From positions 1 to 37,605 of the forward strand of contig JAHIWG010000130.1 of the NCBI GenBank assembly GCA_018816345.1: a stretch of 37,605 nt of DNA, read 5' to 3'. Positions 32,190 to 37,605 of the stretch are shown here, piece after piece (positions within the stretch are counted from its first letter, which is position 1; every line of letters begins with the position of its first letter). Origin of the DNA: Spirochaetota bacterium. GTDB taxonomy: Bacteria > Spirochaetota > Spirochaetia > Treponematales > UBA12059. The notes beneath the pieces were generated by a model, which was not told the DNA's origin, made no database searches, and saw nothing but the letters and a program-made list of their open reading frames with translations. A program made the position numbers and the translations under genes.

Positions 32190-35100
32190 CTATCGCGCGT
32201 CTATATAGCGCGCCGCCGCCCTCGGTACGAGCACCGCGGTCACGCTGAATTCTGGATCCAATTGATGCCCCTCGGTCGCCCGGAGGCCTATCTCGCCGGC
32301 CCTGAGCAGGGCGAGCAGCGGCGCGTTCGCCTCGACCCCCGGGCAGCCGGGGAATCCGAACGAATAGCGCTTGCCGGCGCTCGAGGCGCCCCTGCCGGCC
32401 AGCTCCACGGCTATCGACTCATGGGCCGTCTCCGCGGCGGCCTCCGCGAGGCCGGCCAGGAGGCCGTGGGCTCGGAGGTAGGCCGACGAGTCGCCCGCGG
32501 CCCTGACCGAGGCCAGGTATCCGGCGGCCTTCGCGCCTAGCGTCACGCAGAACGCCGCGGCCGAGTCGTCGCGGGCGTAGTAGTCGGCTACCGAGCGTCG
32601 TTCCCCGGCCGCTTCCCGAGGGAAGGCGAAGGCAGCCGCTTTCCCGGCGCCGTCCGAGAATTCAACGGTCTCGCCGTCCCGCTTCGTCGCGGCGAAGAAG
32701 CCGTAGCGGCATGACGCCGTGACGCCGCCCGCGGCCGTCAGCGCCGCGACCGCCTCCGCGAGGGCCGCCCGGCCCTCCGCCTCGTCGGCGTAGCCCCAGC
32801 GGGACCTGGCCACGGCGTTGTAGTCCAGCCTGCCCAGGAGCTCCGCGAACGGCACGTCGGCCATTGCCGCGGAACCGAGGAAGGGCGGGACGAAGGCGGG
32901 GCCGTCGACGAGCGCGCGGCGCGGCCACGGTTCCGGTTCCGCCGACGGGAGCGCTGAAGCCGCGCCGTCGCTAACTTTTGCGGCTCCTCGCGTCCCCGCC
33001 GCGCCGGGAGAAGAACCCTCGGCGCGGGAGCCTCCTAGCAGGGATACGGCCTCGAAAGGGTCTCGCGCGTAGGCCACGAGGCCGGGGCGCGCGGGCTCTA
33101 TGCGCTCGGCCACGTACTCGCGGTCGACCGCGGCGCCTCCGCAGAGGAGGATCGCCCTCGAGCCCGAGGCCGCGAGCGCGCCCGCCACCCGCTCCATCTC
33201 CGCGAGCGACTTGGTAAGGAGGCCCGAGACGCCTACCGCCACGGTCCCAGCCTCGCGGGCGGCCGCCGCGATGTCGGCCGCGCTCCTGTCGGTGCCTAGG
33301 TCGACGACGTAGAAGCCGGCGGCCTCGAGGACCATGCCGACGAGGTTCTTGCCTATATCGTGCAGGTCGCCTTTCACCGTGGATAGGACGACGCGAGGCC
33401 CGCGCGCGGCCGCGACGCCCGCGGCGGCTCGGAGCGCCTCGAAGGCTTCCCTGGCCGAGTCGGCGCTGCGCAGCACGAGGGGCAGGGCGATAGCGCCGGC
33501 GTCGTACCGCCTGCCTAGCTCCGCCATGGCCCCGGCGATGGCTTCCGCCACGGCGGTCGCTCCGGGGCCCGTACCGGCGGAGGCGACCGCGGCGACCGCG
33601 CCCTTCGAGTCGCCGGCCATCACGGCCGCGGCGACGCGCGCGAGCGGATCTATCGCCTCCGGGCCCTCCGGGCCGCTCGCCTGGTCGGCTAGGGCGGCTG
33701 GCGCTGGCGCGAAAGACAGGAGGAGGCCTATGGCGTCGCCGTAGCCCGCGTCGCCGCCCCTGGCCTCTATGAGCGCGTCGGCGGCGTCGGCTAGCCCCTC
33801 CGGCACGTCTAGCTCGAGGACGGCCGGGTCGACGATGGCCGCCGTCAGCCCCGCGGCCCTCGCGGCGGCGACGAAGCGCGCCGTAAAGGCCGGGCGCATG
33901 GCCTTGGGAAGGCCGAACGACGAGTTGCCCACGCCCAGCACCGAGCCTGAGCCGGGGCATGCCTCCCGGAGCCCCGCTACCGCGGCCAGCGTCTCGACGG
34001 CCGCGAAAGCCAGCGAGCGATCGCCCGAGGCCACGGGGAAGGTGCATGCGTCGAATAGGAGGTCCTCGGGCGCGAGGCCCCTGGAGAGGGCCAGCTCGTA
34101 GAGCCCGCGGCAGACGGCCAGCTTAGTCCCGCGGTCCCGGGCCGGGCCGTTCTCGTCCATAGCGAGGCACACTACGGCCGCGCCGTACTCCCTTGCCAGG
34201 TCGAAGGCGAGCGCGGCCTTGGCCGGGTCCTCGAGGTTCACCGAGTTGACGAGGGGCCTGCCTCCGACGAGCGGCAGGCAGGCGGCCAGCGCCGCCGGAT
34301 CGGTCGTATCGACGGAGACGGCGGCCGCGGCCACGGAGGCCGTCCTCGATACTATGCCGGAGAGAGCGGCGACCTCGTCCTTGGCGGCTCCCGCGACCGA
34401 GACGTCGACGGCGGCCGGACCCTTGGCGGCCCTGCCCGCGGCGAAGCGGGCCGCGGCCTCGAGGTCGCCGGCCTTGACGAGGGCCTTGAACGCGGCCGAG
34501 CCGGAGGCGTTGGAACGCTCGTCTATGACGAGCATGGCCGGCCTCGCGTCGGGCCCGCCTGCGACATCGGGCCCGCCTGCGACGACGGATTTTCCGGCGA
34601 CGACGGGTCCTCCGGCGACGACGGGTCCTCCGGCGACGACGGCCGAGAACGAGGAGGCTAGGGCGAATCGCCTCGCGGGCCTGGGCGACGGGCGCCCTAT
34701 CCCGGCTATAGCCCGGGCGAGCGCGGCTATATGGTCCGGCCCGGTGCCGCAGCAGCCTCCCGTTATACCTGCGCCGAAGCGCGCGGCTATGGCCGACGTC
34801 TTCTCGGCGAAGGCGGCGGCGTCGAGCGGCCAGCTTACCCTTCCGTTAGCCGATCGGGGGAGGCCAGCGTTGGGCATTATGCATATAGGGGCGCTCGAGG
34901 CGGCGGCGAGCGCCCCGAAGGCGGCCTCCAGCTCGTCGGGGCCGCCCGAGCAGTTGAGGCCTATGGCCAACGGGCCGAAGGGCTCGACGACGGCCGCGAA
35001 GGCCGCCGGGTCGGCCCCGGAAAGGAGCCGCCCGCGCGCGTCGACGGTCGCGCTCGCGATGAACGGCAGGAACCGGCCCGTCGCCCGCCCGGCTTCCTCG

Positions 35101-35669
35101 AGGGCCCCGATGGCGGCCTTGCACTGAAGGCTGTCCTGGACCGTCTCGATGAGCGCCAGGTCGGCCCCGCCCTCTATCAGGCCCAGGAACTGCGGCAGGT
35201 AGGATTCGCGTAGCTCCCGGTAGGATGACCCGCCGAGGCTGGGAGCGTCCGATCCAGGCCCTACAGAGCCCGCGACCCAGCGCGGGCGACCGTCCCTGGC
35301 GGTGGCGGCGTCGGCCGCCCCGCGGGCCAATCCGGCCGACGCCGCGTTGATGCGCCTGGCCAGGCCCGCGGCGCCTTCCGCCCCTAGGCCTTCGGCGTCG
35401 GCGGCGAAGCGCCCGAGGCTCCTGGCGTTGGCGTTGAACGTCGCCGTCTTGAGTATCTCGGCGCCGGCGGCGAGGTAGCCTTCATGGACGGCCGAGGCGG
35501 CGCCAGGCCGCTCGAGGGCCACGAGGTCGCGCCTGTCGGGGTCCTCGTCGCCCAGGAGCGCGTCGAGGAGGCTGCCTGTAGCGCCGTCGGCGAGGACGAC
35601 CCGCTCCCGTATTGCCGCCACGAGCGCCTCGGCTCGTCCCGAGGAGGCGATCGACGTGCCGGCGATCAT
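32190..35669 (-). CDS. metH: cobalamin-dependent methionine synthase
   Basis: A 1159-residue, full-length enzyme that transfers the methyl of 5-methyl-THF to homocysteine through cobalamin. Domains in order: homocysteine/zinc barrel (about 20-325; Cys240 and Cys306-Cys307 in GGCCGTG); a linker with six VVAGGP-like repeats (344-373); pterin barrel (about 378-640); B12 cap (680-755); B12 domain with DLHDIGKN (His770 is the cobalt ligand); a second linker; and the AdoMet reactivation domain (about 930-1159, RYSFGFPGCP). The pterin barrel is diverged: the usual ERxNxTGS and DIN motifs read DERSNASGS and DVS, although GNSSFG is kept. The ATG overlaps the metF stop (ATGA). A longer frame upstream lies within metF and is not used. 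Confidence 0.96.
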   Translation of the reverse strand: MIAGTSIASSGRAEALVAAIRERVVLADGATGSLLDALLGDEDPDRRDLVALERPGAASAVHEGYLAAGAEILKTATFNANARSLGRFAADAEGLGAEGAAGLARRINAASAGLARGAADAATARDGRPRWVAGSVGPGSDAPSLGGSSYRELRESYLPQFLGLIEGGADLALIETVQDSLQCKAAIGALEEAGRATGRFLPFIASATVDARGRLLSGADPAAFAAVVEPFGPLAIGLNCSGGPDELEAAFGALAAASSAPICIMPNAGLPRSANGRVSWPLDAAAFAEKTSAIAARFGAGITGGCCGTGPDHIAALARAIAGIGRPSPRPARRFALASSFSAVVAGGPVVAGGPVVAGKSVVAGGPDVAGGPDARPAMLVIDERSNASGSAAFKALVKAGDLEAAARFAAGRAAKGPAAVDVSVAGAAKDEVAALSGIVSRTASVAAAAVSVDTTDPAALAACLPLVGGRPLVNSVNLEDPAKAALAFDLAREYGAAVVCLAMDENGPARDRGTKLAVCRGLYELALSRGLAPEDLLFDACTFPVASGDRSLAFAAVETLAAVAGLREACPGSGSVLGVGNSSFGLPKAMRPAFTARFVAAARAAGLTAAIVDPAVLELDVPEGLADAADALIEARGGDAGYGDAIGLLLSFAPAPAALADQASGPEGPEAIDPLARVAAAVMAGDSKGAVAAVASAGTGPGATAVAEAIAGAMAELGRRYDAGAIALPLVLRSADSAREAFEALRAAAGVAAARGPRVVLSTVKGDLHDIGKNLVGMVLEAAGFYVVDLGTDRSAADIAAAAREAGTVAVGVSGLLTKSLAEMERVAGALAASGSRAILLCGGAAVDREYVAERIEPARPGLVAYARDPFEAVSLLGGSRAEGSSPGAAGTRGAAKVSDGAASALPSAEPEPWPRRALVDGPAFVPPFLGSAAMADVPFAELLGRLDYNAVARSRWGYADEAEGRAALAEAVAALTAAGGVTASCRYGFFAATKRDGETVEFSDGAGKAAAFAFPREAAGERRSVADYYARDDSAAAFCVTLGAKAAGYLASVRAAGDSSAYLRAHGLLAGLAEAAAETAHESIAVELAGRGASSAGKRYSFGFPGCPGVEANAPLLALLRAGEIGLRATEGHQLDPEFSVTAVLVPRAAARYIDAR

Positions 35670-36649
35670 CGAGAGGCCCCGTTCGCGCGGCCGAAGACGG
35701 CCTCGAGGGTCTCCACGGCGTCCCTGGCCTTGCCCATGGTGAAGAAGTGCACGCAGGGCGCTCCCGCGTCGAAGAGGCCCTCGACGAGGGCCGCCGCGTG
35801 CTTGATGCCCGCGAGCCGTTCCTCGGCCGGGCTCCTGGCCTCGGAGAGGGCCGCCGCGAGCTCGGGCGGCACGTCGACGAAGAAGGTCCCGGGTACCCCG
35901 GCCAGGGAGCGGGCCCTGACCAGCGGCTTGACGCCCGGGATTATTGGCGCCCGGATGCCGGCCGCCCTGGCCCGCTCGACGAAGCTCCTGTATCGCGACG
36001 CGTAGAAAATCATCTGGGTGGCTATCCACGACGCCCCGGCCCCTACCTTCTCGGCGAGCGACTCGAGGTCGGCCTCCGGGTTAGGCGAGCTGGGATGCTT
36101 CTCGGGGTACGCGGCGACGCCTACGGCGATCCCGGCGGGAGAGCCCTTGGAGCCGTCGGAAAGGTACTCGCCCGCGTTCATGGCGGCTACGATGCGGACC
36201 AGGTCCACGGCCCTGGGGAGCGATCCCGCGGCGTTACCCGCGGGGGCGCGCTCGGCGAAGGGGGTGAAGCGCTCGTCGCCCCGCACGACGAATACGTCGG
36301 AGAACCCGGCGTAACGGAGGTCAATGAGCTGGTCCTCGGCCTTGAAGCGGTCGCTTCCCAGGCAGACGACGTGAGGGACGACCGAGGCCCCGGTCCGCTC
36401 CCTGATGGCGACGCATAGTCCTAGCGTGCCGGGCTTGCCCCGTATAGGCACCGCGACGGGCTTGCCGTCCTTCTCGGCCCAGGCCCGGCCCGCGGGATGG
36501 TCGGTGACGCTGACGAAGGCCGGGTCGAAGGGCGCTACCGCCTCGACGCAGGCTATGACGCCGTCGGGGTCGCCGCCCCGCGACGGCGGGACTACTTCTA
36601 TGGAGATCCGGCGCGGCTTCTCGCCGAGCGCCTGCATAACGCTGCCCAT
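35666..36649 (-). CDS. metF: 5,10-methylenetetrahydrofolate reductase
   Basis: A 327-residue flavoprotein reducing methylene-THF to 5-methyl-THF, the methyl donor for the adjacent MetH. The catalytic glutamate is Glu18 in ISIEVVPPSRGG, matching the FEFFPP motif of other MTHFRs. Other landmarks are FVSVTDHPAG, VVPHVVCLGSDR, DVFVVRGDERF, VAAYPEKHPSSP and ATQMIFYASRY, with IIPGVKPLV following. AGGAGG (complement of 36655-36660) precedes the ATG by 5 bp. It is the first gene of metF-metH-asd and is translationally coupled to metH. A TATACT box (complement of 36719-36724) about 70 bp upstream may be its -10, but no good -35 accompanies it. I see no SAM or cobalamin riboswitch consensus in the leader. 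Confidence 0.94.
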   Translation of the reverse strand: MGSVMQALGEKPRRISIEVVPPSRGGDPDGVIACVEAVAPFDPAFVSVTDHPAGRAWAEKDGKPVAVPIRGKPGTLGLCVAIRERTGASVVPHVVCLGSDRFKAEDQLIDLRYAGFSDVFVVRGDERFTPFAERAPAGNAAGSLPRAVDLVRIVAAMNAGEYLSDGSKGSPAGIAVGVAAYPEKHPSSPNPEADLESLAEKVGAGASWIATQMIFYASRYRSFVERARAAGIRAPIIPGVKPLVRARSLAGVPGTFFVDVPPELAAALSEARSPAEERLAGIKHAAALVEGLFDAGAPCVHFFTMGKARDAVETLEAVFGRANGASR

Positions 36650-37097
36650 ATAGGCCTCCTATTTCGAGTACGCCGGGGCGTCGTACCGGCTCGGCTCGCG
36701 CCTCGACGATACGCCTCAAGTATACGGCCACTAGCCGCTGCCCGGACGGAGGATGTAGCTATTCGACTGTGTAAGACTGGCCCGAGCGCCGTCCGTTCCG
36801 CGTCGACGGAATCGGATCGTCAAAGGCCGGTTAAAAACCGGCGCTTCGGTTCATGGACGCCCGGGGCGTCACATCGTCTGGCGCTTGGAATTTCGCGTGG
36901 GTTTGTTCGTGGAGTCGGTATCGGCGGTAAGCGCGAGGCGGGCGGAGGTCGAGGCGTTGAAGGCGTGTGCGGCGTATAACCGTATTCGTTCCATAATCGT
37001 CTCCTCGCGGGCTCCATGGCCCGCTATGAAGACTATATCGACTATCGAAATGAAGCGCAAGGGGTACCTGTCGATAGAAACATGGTCGAAAGGGACA
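36650..37097. other. 448-bp intergenic region upstream of metF
   Basis: No convincing gene lies here. Contents: the metF ribosome site (36655-36660) and possible -10 (36719-36724, minus strand); a perfect hairpin GCCGGTT-AAA-AACCGGC (36826-36842), which read on the minus strand is followed by CCTTTG and could be a weak terminator; and a 41-codon minus-strand frame with a good ribosome site (36869-36994). Several overlapping plus-strand frames here have no ribosome site or recognisable protein. The region is a likely site for metF control, but no known riboswitch consensus was recognised. Confidence 0.6.
36869..36994 (-). CDS. possible small protein (41 aa)
   Basis: The frame starts with ATG at 36994, preceded by GAGGAG (complement of 37001-37006) at 7 bp, and encodes a 41-residue peptide. 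It is basic and Ser/Thr/Ala-rich (it opens MERIRLYAAHAF and ends NSKRQTM), with no membrane helix or known motif. It lies between the window-edge membrane-protein gene and metF, on their strand. The good ribosome site is the only positive evidence. It could equally be the remnant of a decayed gene or chance. No function assigned. Confidence 0.3.
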   Translation of the reverse strand: MERIRLYAAHAFNASTSARLALTADTDSTNKPTRNSKRQTM

Positions 37098-37605
37098 TCA
37101 TCGAGCGGTCAGCTCTATCGCCCCGTCCCGGCTCATGACGTAGGTCGCCGTGGCCAGGGCGGAAGGCTCGAAGGGGGGAGCCGCGAGCGTCGATACCGAG
37201 CAGCCGATCAATGCGGCGGCGACGTCGCCCGCCGAGACTCCGCTTCCCGCCCGGCCGGGGCCGATTATAGAAGGGCCCGCCCCGTGTAGCGCGACGCGCG
37301 TCCCTCCCGCCTCGACGGCGGAGGGCCTATAGCGCCTCGAGCCCAACGCCAGCGAGAACGGCCCTCGGATCTCGGCTATATCGAATTCGAGGACGATGTC
37401 CCCGGCTCCCAGCGATACGTTACGCTCCGTAGACAGGCCGCCCGCGGCCCTGAGGCGGACGGCGCACATGGAGGCCTCCTCGGTCGCCGAGTAGGCGGTA
37501 AGGCGGGCGGCCTCGTCCCCGGCCGACCACGGCAGCCAGGCGGAGAGGCCTACGCCGGCGATCGCCGTCGCTAAAACGCCGTACGCGAGGCAGGGGAGGC
37601 CGGCC
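37098..37605 (-). CDS. membrane-anchored protein of unknown function (5' truncated)
   Basis: The frame is open to the right edge, so the N-terminus is missing; about 168 residues remain. They begin with a hydrophobic segment (LPCLAYGVLATAIAGVGLSAWLPW) that looks like a membrane helix or signal anchor. An Ala/Ser/Gly-rich hydrophilic domain follows, with beta-strand-like stretches such as GDIVLEFDIAEIRGPFSLALG, and the protein ends ATYVMSRDGAIELTAR. I recognise no family. An internal ATG at 37467-37469 exists, but the continuous open frame with a helix upstream argues for the longer protein. The layout suggests a bitopic protein with an extracytoplasmic domain. Codon use resembles the neighbouring genes. 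A real gene is likely; its function is unknown. Confidence 0.6.
   Translation of the reverse strand, partial: AGLPCLAYGVLATAIAGVGLSAWLPWSAGDEAARLTAYSATEEASMCAVRLRAAGGLSTERNVSLGAGDIVLEFDIAEIRGPFSLALGSRRYRPSAVEAGGTRVALHGAGPSIIGPGRAGSGVSAGDVAAALIGCSVSTLAAPPFEPSALATATYVMSRDGAIELTAR

Noticed and set aside
35670-36029. N-terminal extension of metH to 36029
   Set aside because: The extra residues are read out of phase within metF; the ATG at 35669 overlaps the metF stop and begins the family-typical N-terminus.
36650-37097. SAM or cobalamin riboswitch upstream of metF
   Set aside because: I found none of the conserved SAM-I or cobalamin box sequences by eye; a covariance search would be decisive.
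36885-37289. 134-codon plus-strand frame in the right intergenic region
   Set aside because: It starts without a ribosome site and runs antisense into the window-edge membrane-protein gene; composition is unlike a real protein.

Overview
This is a GC-rich bacterial chromosomal segment, densely packed and made up almost entirely of core-metabolism and transport genes. I see no phage, plasmid, IS transposase, CRISPR, rRNA or tRNA. The organism is probably a high-GC member of the Spirochaetota. That is an inference from the gene mix: GTP-type PEPCK, membrane pyrophosphatase, a BMP-type nucleoside transporter with two permeases, a PatB/MalY lyase, a B12-dependent MetH, and exported proteins whose cleavage region reads AFAMGSRES. 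ATA is a favoured isoleucine codon despite the high GC, which is unusual. No single gene fixes the taxonomy.

Layout, left to right. 1-3638 (+): the 3' end of an rRNA-type methyltransferase gene, GTP-dependent PEP carboxykinase and a cytosolic M48 peptidase. 3622-6678 (-): a translationally coupled zinc uptake operon, znuA-znuC-znuB-zur, with a Zur-box-like palindrome upstream of znuA. 6799-9746 (+): a membrane pyrophosphatase and a conserved unknown protein. 9853-11520 (-): a PAS-GGDEF-EAL protein with a degenerate GGDEF motif and an intact EAL domain. 11593-16373 (+): a glycerate-utilisation locus consisting of a CdaR-like regulator, a GntP-family permease, a TPR protein and a MOFRL-type glycerate 2-kinase. 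16518-18478: a ferritin-like protein, a DUF2804 protein (-) and a small VF530-family protein.

18624-23538 (+): a complete BMP-type nucleoside ABC transporter (binding protein, double ATPase, two permeases). A palindromic, MITE-like element of about 135 bp sits between the binding-protein gene and the ATPase gene. 23697-26570 (+): a secreted M16 lipoprotein peptidase. 26549-29448: a molybdopterin oxidoreductase (-) divergent from mobA (+), which makes the guanine-dinucleotide form of its cofactor. 29512-36649 is a methionine-centred block: ridA-patB (+) converges on metF-metH-asd (-). PatB releases homocysteine from cystathionine, MetF supplies methyl-tetrahydrofolate, MetH methylates homocysteine, and RidA can remove the 2-aminoacrylate by-product of PatB-type eliminations. 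36650-37097 has no confident gene. The right edge cuts an uncharacterised membrane-anchored protein.

I found no clearly new multi-gene system. The best leads are the palindromic element inside the transporter operon, the two different intergenic tandem repeats, the candidate leaderless starts of the cdaR-like gene and mobA, the Zur operator with zur in its own target operon, the unknown gene attached to hppA, and the diverged pterin domain of MetH.
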